Origin: RBC101 sp052387735
Lineage (GTDB): Bacteria; Gemmatimonadota; Gemmatimonadetes; Gemmatimonadales; Gemmatimonadaceae
DNA: 14,031 nt
Direction: 5' to 3'
NCBI GenBank assembly: GCA_052387735.1
Contig: JBQTIW010000136.1
Span: forward strand, 1 to 14,031
The notes beneath the pieces are model-generated. The model was not told where the DNA came from. It worked only from the letters and a program-made list of their open reading frames with translations, and ran no database searches. Of this stretch, positions 1-6,876 are shown piece by piece. Both the position numbers and the translations under genes were made by a program. Positions within the stretch are counted from its first letter, which is position 1, and every line of letters starts with the position of its first letter.

Positions 1-2
1 CG

Positions 3-1460
3 ACGTGGCAACCCAGGCGAACGCCGGTGCGCGCCACCATCGCGGCGGGGCGGATCACCACGGTGATACGCACGCTGCAGCGATATGTCGGTGATGCGGC
101 AGGGCGGATCGGCGAGGAAGACCGCGCACTCGTGCTCACCGGCGGCTTCGCGCGCTATGTCAGCATCCCGATCAAGGACGCCGAGGAGTGGGACATCGTC
201 GGCGCCGTGGTGCTGCGCGCCACCTGGACCCTTGGATCGACGTGGATCTGGCTGACACTCGGTCTCACGATGATCATCGGCTCCATACTCGTTATGCGCG
301 GGATACGTCGGGCGGCGTCGGACCATGAGACGCCGCCCCATTTCCTGATCGTCGACGGTGTGACGATTCTCGCCATCGGCATGGCGGTGGTGGCCCTGCT
401 CCTGCGCACCCACCTCGACGGCGCGCGCGAGCTGCTGCCCGTCGTCACTGGTGCGACGCGCTTCGATCCACTGGCCCTCCCCCTGCCTGACGGGCGCCTG
501 GCGGCCGTGCTGCTGGCGATGGTGCTCGTGTCGGTCGCGGCGGCGCTGCTGTTGACGGCGTGGGCGGTGTCCCCGCGGCGCGCGCGCGCGGAGCGACGTA
601 CGGCGATGGCGGCCTGGGGGTTCCTGGCGCCGAGTGCCGTGCACCTGACGGTCTTCACCCTGGGGCCGCTGCTGTTTACCGCGTATCTGTCGCTCCATGA
701 CTGGGACCTTCTGTCGGCCGCGCGTCCGTTCGTTGGGTGGGGCAACTACCGCGAGCTCGTCGCCGATCCGCTCTTCTGGAACGCGTTAGGCAACACCGCG
801 CTGTACTCCCTGTACGTGCCGGTCACCCTGGCGCTGGCGCTGGGCGCGGCGATCCTGCTCAACCAGCCGCTGCGCGGGGTGCGCGTGCTGCGGGCCATCG
901 TCTTTCTGCCGACCATCGTTTCTTACGTGGCCATCGCCATGGTCTGGCAGTGGATGTACCACGCCGACTACGGACTGCTCAACTATGTGCTCACGTCCGT
1001 CGGCGGACCGGCAGTCGATTGGTTAGGCAGTCCCCGCACGGCGCTGCTGGCGGTGATGATCGTCTCCGCGTGGGTGCAGCTCGGTTACCAGATGATCGTC
1101 TACCTCGCGGGGCTGCAGGGCATTCCGGCGGGACTGCACGAAGCCGCGCGGCTGGATGGCGCGGGACCGTGGGCGCGGTTTCGGCGCATCACCGTGCCGC
1201 TGCTGCGTCCCGTGTCCCTGTATCTGTTGATTACCGGCATCATCTGGTCGTTTCAGGTATTTGCCCTGGTGTATGTGATGACCGAGGGTGGCCCGGTCCG
1301 CTCGACCGACGTGCTCGTCTACCAGATCTACCAGAACGCGTTCGAATTCCGGCGCATGGGATACGCGTCGGCGATCAGCTGGGTGCTGTTCGCCATTCTC
1401 GTGACGCTCACCGCCCTGCAGTGGCGCCTCCTCAACCGAACGGTCGACCATGCCGCGTGA
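3..1460 (+). CDS. CUT1-family sugar ABC transporter permease (MalF/UgpA-like), 5' partial, with N-terminal extension
   Basis: Inner-membrane permease subunit of a carbohydrate-type ABC importer; it should pair with the next gene product and an ATPase not present here. The frame is open to the window edge, so the true start is probably upstream; the first possible start inside is GTG at 27, with only a weak upstream AGG. Counting from that GTG, the permease core occupies about residues 190-477 and contains the coupling-helix EAA motif at 371-395 (HEAARLDGAG then ITVPLLRP), which docks on the ATPase. CUT1 permeases are usually about 290-310 residues; here at least 190 additional residues precede the core, holding a hydrophilic stretch (1-62, with YVSIPIKDAEEWDIVGAVV resembling the end of an extracytoplasmic sensor-type domain) and three membrane segments near 66-90, 106-128 and 155-181. 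Substrate cannot be read from sequence. The stop overlaps the next gene by 11 bp, implying translational coupling. Confidence 0.88.
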   Translation, partial: TWQPRRTPVRATIAAGRITTVIRTLQRYVGDAAGRIGEEDRALVLTGGFARYVSIPIKDAEEWDIVGAVVLRATWTLGSTWIWLTLGLTMIIGSILVMRGIRRAASDHETPPHFLIVDGVTILAIGMAVVALLLRTHLDGARELLPVVTGATRFDPLALPLPDGRLAAVLLAMVLVSVAAALLLTAWAVSPRRARAERRTAMAAWGFLAPSAVHLTVFTLGPLLFTAYLSLHDWDLLSAARPFVGWGNYRELVADPLFWNALGNTALYSLYVPVTLALALGAAILLNQPLRGVRVLRAIVFLPTIVSYVAIAMVWQWMYHADYGLLNYVLTSVGGPAVDWLGSPRTALLAVMIVSAWVQLGYQMIVYLAGLQGIPAGLHEAARLDGAGPWARFRRITVPLLRPVSLYLLITGIIWSFQVFALVYVMTEGGPVRSTDVLVYQIYQNAFEFRRMGYASAISWVLFAILVTLTALQWRLLNRTVDHAA

Positions 1461-2286
1461 CGCCGCACGTCGCGTGCGCGTGAACCGGTGGACGGGGTAC
1501 GCGGCCGCCGTCAGTGTCGCCACCGTGATGCTGGTGCCATTCCTGTGGATGGTCTCGACGGCGCTGATGAACGAGTTCGAAGTCCTGCAATACCCACCAC
1601 CGCTGATTCCCGACGACCCGCAGTGGCGCAACTTTCCGCAGGCACTGACGGCGCTTCCCTTCGGCCGGTTTTTCGCGAACTCGTTCATCGTCGCGTTGTT
1701 CACGGTCACCGGGCAGGTGATCACCGGGGCGTTAGGGGGCTATGCGCTCGCCCGCTATCGCTTCGCCGGCCAACGCGCCGTGTTCGCCGCCTATCTTGGC
1801 GCGCTGATGATCCCCGGCATCGTGCTGCTCATCCCGCGATTCCTGCTCATCGACGCCCTGGGGGCGGTGGACACGATGGCCGGTCTCGTGTCGACCGAAC
1901 TGGTCTCGGTGTGGGGCGTCTTCATGATGCGACAATTCTTCATCACCCTTCCACGCGAGACCGAGGACGCCGCCCGGATCGAGGGGGCGAGTGAGTGGAC
2001 GATTTTCTGGCGGATCGCGGTCCCCCTGTCCAAACCAGCGCTCGCGACCTTCGCCTTGTTCGCGTTCATCGATGCCTGGAAGGCCTTTCTCTGGCCCCTG
2101 GTCGTCACGCGCTCCATGGGTCTGCGCACGGTCGAGGTGGGAATCGCCTCGTTCCATGGATTGTATTACGCCAACTGGCCATTCCAGATGGCGGCCGCCG
2201 TGACGGCGCTGCTGCCAGTGCTGATTGTGTTCCTGGTCACGCAGCGGCACTTCACAAGGGGGATTCAGTTGGCGGGGCTGAGGTGA
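1450..2286 (+). CDS. CUT1-family sugar ABC transporter permease (MalG/UgpE-like)
   Basis: Second permease of the heterodimeric sugar importer begun upstream. The 278-residue length is typical for the MalG branch. Visible features are a membrane helix at about 16-38, the YALARYRFAGQ segment at 98-108 that is common in this family, several further hydrophobic helices, the EAA loop at 172-196 (EDAARIEGAS then IAVPLSKP), and a short basic C-terminus (QRHFTRGIQLAGLR). The ATG lies inside the preceding gene (11-bp overlap), the usual arrangement for coupled MalF/MalG pairs. No ATPase or binding-protein gene follows, so these must lie upstream of the window or elsewhere, as is common where one ATPase serves several CUT1 systems. 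The gene is followed directly by an inverted repeat array, so the operon probably ends here. The family call is secure; the sugar is unknown. Confidence 0.93.
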   Translation: MPRDAARRVRVNRWTGYAAAVSVATVMLVPFLWMVSTALMNEFEVLQYPPPLIPDDPQWRNFPQALTALPFGRFFANSFIVALFTVTGQVITGALGGYALARYRFAGQRAVFAAYLGALMIPGIVLLIPRFLLIDALGAVDTMAGLVSTELVSVWGVFMMRQFFITLPRETEDAARIEGASEWTIFWRIAVPLSKPALATFALFAFIDAWKAFLWPLVVTRSMGLRTVEVGIASFHGLYYANWPFQMAAAVTALLPVLIVFLVTQRHFTRGIQLAGLR

Positions 2287-2370
2287 GCTGAGAGCGCGGA
2301 ACTGGGAGCGGGGAGGCCAGACCACGCACTCGACACGCTCCCGCTTCCCGCTCGCCGCTCCCGGCTCCTG
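2287..2370 (+). repeat. Inverted pair of degenerate 7-bp tandem repeats after the permease operon (possible terminator)
   Basis: Immediately after the TGA come purine-rich 7-mers (GAGAGCG, CGGAACT, GGGAGCG, GGGAGGC). After a roughly 20-base spacer, pyrimidine-rich 7-mers run the opposite way (GCTTCCC, GCTCGCC, GCTCCCG, GCTCCTG). The best stem pairs 2304-2314 with 2352-2362, 10 of 11 bases by hand. A transcript would fold into a GC-rich hairpin, so a terminator role is plausible, but the only following Ts are the TGTTACC at 2369-2375 and there is no clear T-run. The rest of the spacer (2371-2466) is the leader of the next gene; it holds another possible 6-bp stem (2405-2410 with 2438-2443) and a GGGGA ribosome-binding candidate at 2455-2459. 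Confidence 0.55.
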
Positions 2371-2466
2371 TTACCTCCAGCCAGCCTCATCGGTCAATAC
2401 GACCGGGGGCACTTCGCACGCGAATGTCCGGCGGGCCGCCCCCATTCCACTACTGGGGATTGGTCC

Positions 2467-4014
2467 ATGGCAGCAACGCAACTGGACGTCGCCGTCAACC
2501 CGCTTGCCCTCATTGCGGACATCGCGGCGCGACTCAACGGCGATCAGGAGATCGTTCGCAAGAGCACGGAGGTGCTGGAGTGCACCGTGAAGGCGCTGGG
2601 TGGGTCGGAGTGCAGTCTCTGGCTCGCCACGCCTAACGCGCTGGTGTGCGCGGCGCGCGCGGGGGCCCGGGCGTCGACGGCCGACGAACTCGCGGCGCAC
2701 TTCGAGTCCGGGGACGTGGACGCGGGGCCGATAGCGGTCCGGCGTCTGATGGCGGGATCGCGGCGCCTCGGCGCCCTCGTCCTCCGCGTCGACGGGGGCC
2801 TGAGCGGCGATGGTGCGGTGGCGTTCGCGGCCATCGCCAACATGCTCGCCCCGGTGTTGTCCTGGGCCGAGCAGACACGCCTGCTGGCCGCCGAGGTGGA
2901 GCGGCGCACGCGGGAGGTCGACGAGGAGCGGCGGTTCATCGACAAGGTCGTGGATTCGCTTCCGGTGAGCCTCTATGCCATTGACCGGGAGTACCGGATC
3001 AAGGCCTGGAACCGCACGCGTGAGGCCGGATCGCAAGGCGTGCAGCGAGAGAAGGCGTTAGGCAAGACGATTTTCGAGATTCTCCATCGCGCGCCCGCCG
3101 AGAAGCTGCGTCGGGACTTCGACGAAGTCTTTCGCACGGGACGCATTCAGCAGTTCAACATCGAGACGCGGGCGACGGGCGAGCCACGCACCTACCGCAT
3201 CACCAAGATCCCGATGCAGATCGTGGAGGGCGAACCCGCCTCCCACGTGATCACGATCGGCGAAGACGTCACCGACTTCGCCGTGTCGCAGGAGCGATTC
3301 GCGCAGTCAGAGAAGCTGGCGGCGATGGGCCAGCTGGCGGCCGGCGTGATGCATGAAGTGAACAACCCGCTCGCCACGATTGCCGCCTGCGCCGAGAGTC
3401 TGGCGGCCCGCCTCGACGACCTGGAAGCAGACGGGGCGGACGTCCCAGCTCCTGCGCGTGAGACGTTGCGCATCATCGGGAGCGAGGTGGATCGCTGCAA
3501 GGGAATCGTCGGGAGCCTGCTCGACTTCAGCCGCCCGATCTCGAAGGACAAGACCCGCACCAGTGTGAACGCCACGATCGAGCAGACGCTGTCGTTGCTG
3601 AGACACCAGCCGCAGTTCAAGCGCCACTCGCTGCAGACCTTCCTCGAGCCCGACCTGCCCGAGGTGATGGCAAACGCGGAACAGCTTATGCAGGCACTGA
3701 TCGTCATGCTGCAGAACGCCGCCGACGCCATGGAGCACGACGGGTCGATCACCGTGCGCACGCGACGCGGGCGATCCGCGCACGAAGCCATCGTCGCCGA
3801 AGTGATCGACGAGGGCAAGGGCATCGCCCGCACCGATCTACCGCACATCTTCGAACCGTTCTATACAACCAAGGGTCCGGGGCGAGGCACCGGACTCGGT
3901 CTATCCATCTGTTATTCCATCATCACCGGCCATGGAGGACGGATCGAGGTTGACAGCGCAGTTGGCGCCGGCAGCACGTTCCGCATGCTCCTGCCGGAAG
4001 GGGCTGAAGCATGA
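2467..4014 (+). CDS. Soluble GAF/PAS-type sensor histidine kinase (NtrB-like core)
   Basis: Cytoplasmic sensor kinase of 515 residues with no membrane segment. In order: a degenerate GAF-like region at about 15-135, a charged coiled-coil linker at 136-160 (rich in EVERRTREVDEERR), a PAS domain at about 160-275 (SLPVSLYAIDREYRIKAWN start, VITIGEDVTD end), a HisKA dimerisation domain with the H-box AAGVMHEVNNPLATI and phospho-acceptor His296, and a HATPase_c domain with N-box MLQNAADAM (Asn417), G1 DEGKGI (448-453), F-box FEPFYTTKG and G2 GRGTGLGLS (472-480). The HEVNNPL H-box and the F-box are of the NtrB/ZraS style, which usually partners sigma-54 regulators. The ATG has GGGGA seven bases upstream. 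The TGA overlaps the start of the Fis-like gene by 4 bp, so their synthesis is probably coupled. The ligand is unknown; all catalytic motifs are intact. Confidence 0.93.
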   Translation: MAATQLDVAVNPLALIADIAARLNGDQEIVRKSTEVLECTVKALGGSECSLWLATPNALVCAARAGARASTADELAAHFESGDVDAGPIAVRRLMAGSRRLGALVLRVDGGLSGDGAVAFAAIANMLAPVLSWAEQTRLLAAEVERRTREVDEERRFIDKVVDSLPVSLYAIDREYRIKAWNRTREAGSQGVQREKALGKTIFEILHRAPAEKLRRDFDEVFRTGRIQQFNIETRATGEPRTYRITKIPMQIVEGEPASHVITIGEDVTDFAVSQERFAQSEKLAAMGQLAAGVMHEVNNPLATIAACAESLAARLDDLEADGADVPAPARETLRIIGSEVDRCKGIVGSLLDFSRPISKDKTRTSVNATIEQTLSLLRHQPQFKRHSLQTFLEPDLPEVMANAEQLMQALIVMLQNAADAMEHDGSITVRTRRGRSAHEAIVAEVIDEGKGIARTDLPHIFEPFYTTKGPGRGTGLGLSICYSIITGHGGRIEVDSAVGAGSTFRMLLPEGAEA

Positions 4015-4268
4015 CCGACCATCAGGCGCTCGACGCCTCGTCACACCACGCCGGCAGCAACGGGCGCTTGGAGCACGAGGCGCAGCTCATTGCCAACGTG
4101 CCGACGCTGGAAGAGCTGGAGCGCGTGCACATCCGGTATGTCCTGGAGCGCGTCCGCTGGCACCAGGGTCGCGCCGCGGCGGTTCTCGGCATATCCTCCA
4201 AGACCTTGTATCGCAAGATCCGCCAGTACGGATTCACACGCCCACACGGAATACCTAACGAGAGATGA
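4011..4268 (+). CDS. Stand-alone Fis-type (HTH_8) DNA-binding protein
   Basis: An 85-residue protein whose C-terminal half (about 31-75) matches the Fis-type DNA-binding domain found at the end of NtrC-family regulators: TLEELERVHIRYVLERV, then GRAAAVLGIS, then KTLYRKIRQYG, with the recognition helix near 62-73. It has neither a receiver nor an AAA+ domain, and the first 30 residues are low-complexity and polar. It sits between a kinase and a response regulator with ATGA overlaps on both sides (4011-4014 and 4265-4268), so translation of the three is probably tightly coupled. NtrC-type regulators normally carry this domain covalently; here only the DNA-binding end remains. It may be a remnant of a degraded NtrC partner, or a functional small nucleoid or transcription factor acting beside the OmpR-type regulator. 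No phosphorylation site is visible, so direct control by the kinase cannot be claimed. Confidence 0.88.
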   Translation: MTDHQALDASSHHAGSNGRLEHEAQLIANVPTLEELERVHIRYVLERVRWHQGRAAAVLGISSKTLYRKIRQYGFTRPHGIPNER

Positions 4269-4930
4269 AGGTTCTGGTCATCGAAGACGACCCCACGGTT
4301 GGCTCCTTCATCAAGCGAGGACTCGAGGAACAACGATGGGGCGTTTCACTGGTGACCGACGGGGAGGCGGGAGAGCGGGCGGCCGTAGAAGAGCCGTTCG
4401 ACGTGGTGATTCTGGACATGCGACTCCCCGGCAAGTCCGGGCTGGACGTGCTGTCCGCCTTGCGGGCCAACGGGTTTGAAAAGCCGGTGCTGGTCCTGAC
4501 CGCGCAGGACGCGGTTGACGCGAAGGTGGCGACCCTCCGGGCTGGTGCCGACGACTACGTCACCAAGCCATTCGCCTTCGAGGAGGTGCTGGCCAGAGTC
4601 GAAGCCCTGGCGCGCCGCCCGCGCGCCATGGTCAGTCCGGTCCTCCGGATCGCTGACCTGGAGGTGAACCGGGACACCCGCGAAGTCAGCCGCATGGGCG
4701 AGCCCATCGAGCTCACCCCCAAAGAGTTTGCCGTCCTCGAATACCTGATGCGGCACTCGGGCCGGGTCATGAGCCGGACACTGATCACCGAGTACGCGTG
4801 GGGATATCACTTCGACCCGGGGACGAACATCGTCGACGTGGTCATCAACCACCTGCGCAAGAAGATCGATGCCAAGCATGCGCGGAAGCTGATTACCACG
4901 GTGCGGGGAGTGGGGTACGTGGTGAAGTAG
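4265..4930 (+). CDS. OmpR/PhoB-family two-component response regulator
   Basis: DNA-binding response regulator of 221 residues, the usual length for the family. The receiver domain (1-115) shows the acidic pair E7/D8-D9, phospho-acceptor Asp51 in VILDMRLPGKSG, Thr79 in VLTA and Lys101 in YVTKPF. The winged-helix domain (about 127-220) has ELTPKEFAVLEYLM, then SRTLITEYAWGYHFDPGTN, and ends with the TVRGVGYVV wing. The YHFDPGTNIVDVVINHLRKKID stretch, quoted here in family terms only, is close to CusR/CopR-type metal-response regulators; this is a resemblance, not a functional assignment. It starts inside the stop of the Fis-like gene (ATGA). Likely phosphate donors are the soluble kinase upstream, the membrane kinase downstream, or both. 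An octamer repeat array begins at the first base after its TAG. Confidence 0.95.
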   Translation: MKVLVIEDDPTVGSFIKRGLEEQRWGVSLVTDGEAGERAAVEEPFDVVILDMRLPGKSGLDVLSALRANGFEKPVLVLTAQDAVDAKVATLRAGADDYVTKPFAFEEVLARVEALARRPRAMVSPVLRIADLEVNRDTREVSRMGEPIELTPKEFAVLEYLMRHSGRVMSRTLITEYAWGYHFDPGTNIVDVVINHLRKKIDAKHARKLITTVRGVGYVVK

Positions 4931-5077
4931 ACGGATGGATGGAGAAACGGCCGGACGGCCGGACGGATGGACGGATGGCCGGGTTGTCGGGTAGACTGCT
5001 TCAAACGCCGGGCTGCGTCACGGTGCACCGGCGGTTGACTCTCTGATCGCAAGCTCCTTCCGTCTGTCCGCCTCCCA
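4931..5077 (+). repeat. Eight-unit degenerate 8-bp tandem array with an inverted partner, between response regulator and kinase
   Basis: Starting at the first base after the TAG, the sequence divides into eight consecutive octamers (4931-4994): ACGGATGG, ATGGAGAA, ACGGCCGG, ACGGCCGG, ACGGATGG, ACGGATGG, CCGGGTTG, TCGGGTAG. At 5056-5072 the opposite orientation appears: the reverse complement reads GGCGGACAG then ACGGAAGG, the last differing from ACGGATGG at one base. This right arm ends just before the GTG of the kinase at 5080. The spacer holds no other gene I can support, and no clear Shine-Dalgarno precedes the GTG. A transcript could fold one arm on the other, which might attenuate the downstream kinase gene or end the upstream message. 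Confidence 0.65.
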
Positions 5078-5079
5078 TT

Positions 5080-6576
5080 GTGTCCTCGATAAAGACCCGC
5101 CTCGCCAATCGCTTCGCCGTGCTTGTTCTCGCGGCGGTGGCGATCTTTGCCACGACGGTCTACACGGCGCGGCGGACCGCTGCGTATGGCGAACTCGAGC
5201 GATTTGCGCGCCAGCGCGCCGATATGGCGCTCCAGCTGTTCCGCCAGGCCGGCACCGGGAACTTCATCGTTGGGGCGGGGGGCGCTGAGCCGATCGGCCT
5301 CCTCAAGAGTTCGCTGGACGCCATTCCCGGCTATCTCCTCGCGTTTTCTTCCGAAGGCCAGCGGGTGTACAGCTCCCCCCGAGTGCGTGCGCTGTCGGCA
5401 TTTCTTCAGGGCGAGGAGATCAGTGAGCTGGCACGCGGTGACTTTGAGTCATTCGAGGCCGTGGTGCGCAAGGTCAAGGCGGGAAACACATCGGACAGAT
5501 TCGAGCTGCGGAACGACCGCGGCATCCTGCTCGCAGTGCAGGACCTGGGGGGTCGGGTTGCGGTGGCGGGTGTATCGATTCAGGAGGCGAACACGTCGTG
5601 GAGGGAGATCCTGGGCGGCGCGTTGATCGCGCTCCCGTTCATCGTGCTGCTCGCCGTTGTCGGGGCGTATGTTCTTGCCGGCAACGTGCTCGAACCGGTG
5701 GACCGGATCCGCCAGGAGGTCGAGGCCATTACCGACGGCCGCAGCCTGCACAAACGCGTGGCCGTAGAGGGTGATGACGAGATGTCGCGCCTCACGACGA
5801 CGCTCAACGCGATGATCGGGCGGCTCGAGACCTCATTCGGAGGGCTGCGCCGATTCACCGCCGACGCGAGCCATGAGCTGAAGACGCCCCTCACGGTGCT
5901 TCGTGCCGATGTGGAGCGTGCGATGAACGCGACACCCAACTCGACGGAGCAGGCCGTGGCGCTCGAGGAGGCGCTGCAGGAGACGGCGCGGATGGCCGCG
6001 CTCGTCGAGGCGCTGCTGACGCTCGCGCGCGCCGACGAAGGACGGTTCGACCTGCACCGCGAGCCCGTCGATCTCCGCGCCATCGCATCCGAGGTTCACG
6101 AGACGGGGCTCATTCTCGGCGAACCGAACGAGATCACAGTGACGATGCCGGAGGCCGAGGACGTCACCGTGCAGGGAGACCGGCTGCGGCTCCGCCAGCT
6201 GTTCATGAATCTCGTGGAGAATGCCATCAAGTACACGCCCAAAGGCGGCAAGGTGGACCTCTCCCTGAAGAAGGAAGGCGAGATGGTGCAGTTTGCCGTC
6301 CGGGACAGCGGCATTGGCATCGCCGCCGCCGATCTGCCTCATATCTTCGAGCGATTCTGGCGAGCAGACCCTGCGCGAACGCGGATCGCCGAACGGAGCG
6401 GGAACGGACTCGGCCTCGCCATCTGCCAGTGGATCGCACAAGCCCACGGCGGGCAGCTGACGGTTCAATCCCGCCTCCACCGCGGCAGTGTGTTTACCGC
6501 GATCCTTCCGATCGCTCCCGCTCTGGAGCCTGAGGCACCACCACGGATAGAGGAGCCCGCCGGCTCGAGCGGGTAG
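5080..6576 (+). CDS. Membrane sensor histidine kinase with HAMP domain (CusS/BaeS-like architecture)
   Basis: Inner-membrane sensor kinase of 498 residues. TM1 is at about 11-30, an extracytoplasmic sensor region at about 31-175, TM2 at about 177-200, HAMP at about 201-253 (NVLEPVDRIRQEVEAI and DEMSRLTTTLNAMI), HisKA with H-box FTADASHELKTPLTVL and phospho-acceptor His265, and HATPase_c with N-box NLVENAIKYTP (Asn381), G1 DSGIGI (409-414), F-box FERFWRAD and G2 GNGLGLA (441-447). The SHELKTPL H-box is the class normally paired with OmpR-type regulators, so it is the natural partner of the regulator encoded at 4265-4930. The start chosen is GTG at 5080, just ahead of the TM1 segment; no strong ribosome-binding site is seen. 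The C-terminal 25 residues are Pro/Glu-rich (EPEAPPRIEEPAG), beyond the usual kinase end. Confidence 0.93.
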   Translation: MSSIKTRLANRFAVLVLAAVAIFATTVYTARRTAAYGELERFARQRADMALQLFRQAGTGNFIVGAGGAEPIGLLKSSLDAIPGYLLAFSSEGQRVYSSPRVRALSAFLQGEEISELARGDFESFEAVVRKVKAGNTSDRFELRNDRGILLAVQDLGGRVAVAGVSIQEANTSWREILGGALIALPFIVLLAVVGAYVLAGNVLEPVDRIRQEVEAITDGRSLHKRVAVEGDDEMSRLTTTLNAMIGRLETSFGGLRRFTADASHELKTPLTVLRADVERAMNATPNSTEQAVALEEALQETARMAALVEALLTLARADEGRFDLHREPVDLRAIASEVHETGLILGEPNEITVTMPEAEDVTVQGDRLRLRQLFMNLVENAIKYTPKGGKVDLSLKKEGEMVQFAVRDSGIGIAAADLPHIFERFWRADPARTRIAERSGNGLGLAICQWIAQAHGGQLTVQSRLHRGSVFTAILPIAPALEPEAPPRIEEPAGSSG

Positions 6577-6755
6577 TGTCGACGTCGCTGTCGACCACGC
6601 GGATCAAGGCGAAATGCGCGTAACAATTCATCGCGCAATGCGTCATGGTGATCGATCATCAATCGCGTCATCGCGACCGCAGCGAGATTCAACGTCTTCC
6701 AGCGACGGCACATGCGCACGCGCACCTCGCGTATCTCCTGCGCGATTCGGCGCAT
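6465..6755 (-). CDS. Possible small antisense/convergent ORF, 96 residues, unrecognised
   Basis: On the - strand an ATG at 6755-6753 opens a 96-codon frame that runs back into the 3' end of the membrane kinase gene (110-bp overlap). Two things favour it: AGGA lies a few bases upstream of the ATG, and the first 25 or so codons have mostly G/C third positions and encode a basic amphipathic stretch (MRRIAQEIREVRVRM). Against it, the second half is only the complement of the kinase tail, and it uses a TTA codon not followed by glycine, unlike every confident gene here. I match it to no family. It may be a chance frame, or only its first 55 codons may matter. Confidence 0.2.
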   Translation of the reverse strand: MRRIAQEIREVRVRMCRRWKTLNLAAVAMTRLMIDHHDALRDELLRAFRLDPRGRQRRRHYPLEPAGSSIRGGASGSRAGAIGRIAVNTLPRWRRD

Positions 6756-6876
6756 CGTTTCCTAATTCCGCCGTAATGGAAATTTAATCGACCTGATATT
6801 CCCCGTTTAGACACGGGCCATAGAATCGTGCGCGTACGACACTCCCGTGTCCCTCAAAGGCGAGGTCTGGCACACG
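6577..6876 (+). promoter_or_regulatory. Intergenic regulatory region ahead of the TonB operon
   Basis: About 300 bases without a confident + strand gene. It contains a near-perfect 16-bp dyad at 6646-6661 (TGGTGATCGATCATCA, 7 of 8 symmetric pairs, with a perfect 10-bp core TGATCGATCA), a plausible operator by form only. It turns AT-rich at about 6771-6800, unusual for this window, and has a -10-like TAGAAT at 6821-6826; no convincing -35 hexamer lies 16-18 bases upstream, so the promoter assignment is weak. A small inverted repeat (GTCGAC twice, six bases apart, 6579-6596) follows the kinase stop. A low-confidence - strand ORF covers part of the region. Confidence 0.3.
6857..6866 (+). promoter_or_regulatory. 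Ribosome-binding site deciding the tonB start
   Basis: AAAGGCGAGG ends ten bases before the ATG at 6877. The upstream in-frame GTG at 6847 has no such purine tract, and the residues it would add (SLKGEVWHT) look like translated ribosome-binding site rather than protein. The further ATG at 6883 is also in frame, at a longer spacing. Confidence 0.5.

Noticed and set aside
737..1483. 248-codon + strand frame inside the first permease
   Set aside because: A +1 shadow rich in Arg/Ala/Gly/Pro with no domain; the overlapping frame encodes the ABC permease with an EAA motif.
4011..4268. Frameshifted NtrC regulator
   Set aside because: No receiver or AAA+ sequence lies upstream in any frame; the adjoining DNA is fully used by an intact kinase gene, and both overlaps are clean ATGA junctions.
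4931..4994. CRISPR-like array
   Set aside because: Units are 8 bases, degenerate and directly abutting with no spacers, and no cas gene is in view.
6847..6876. GTG 6847 as the tonB start
   Set aside because: No ribosome-binding site precedes it, and the purine tract AAAGGCGAGG that would serve ATG 6877 would lie inside the coding region.
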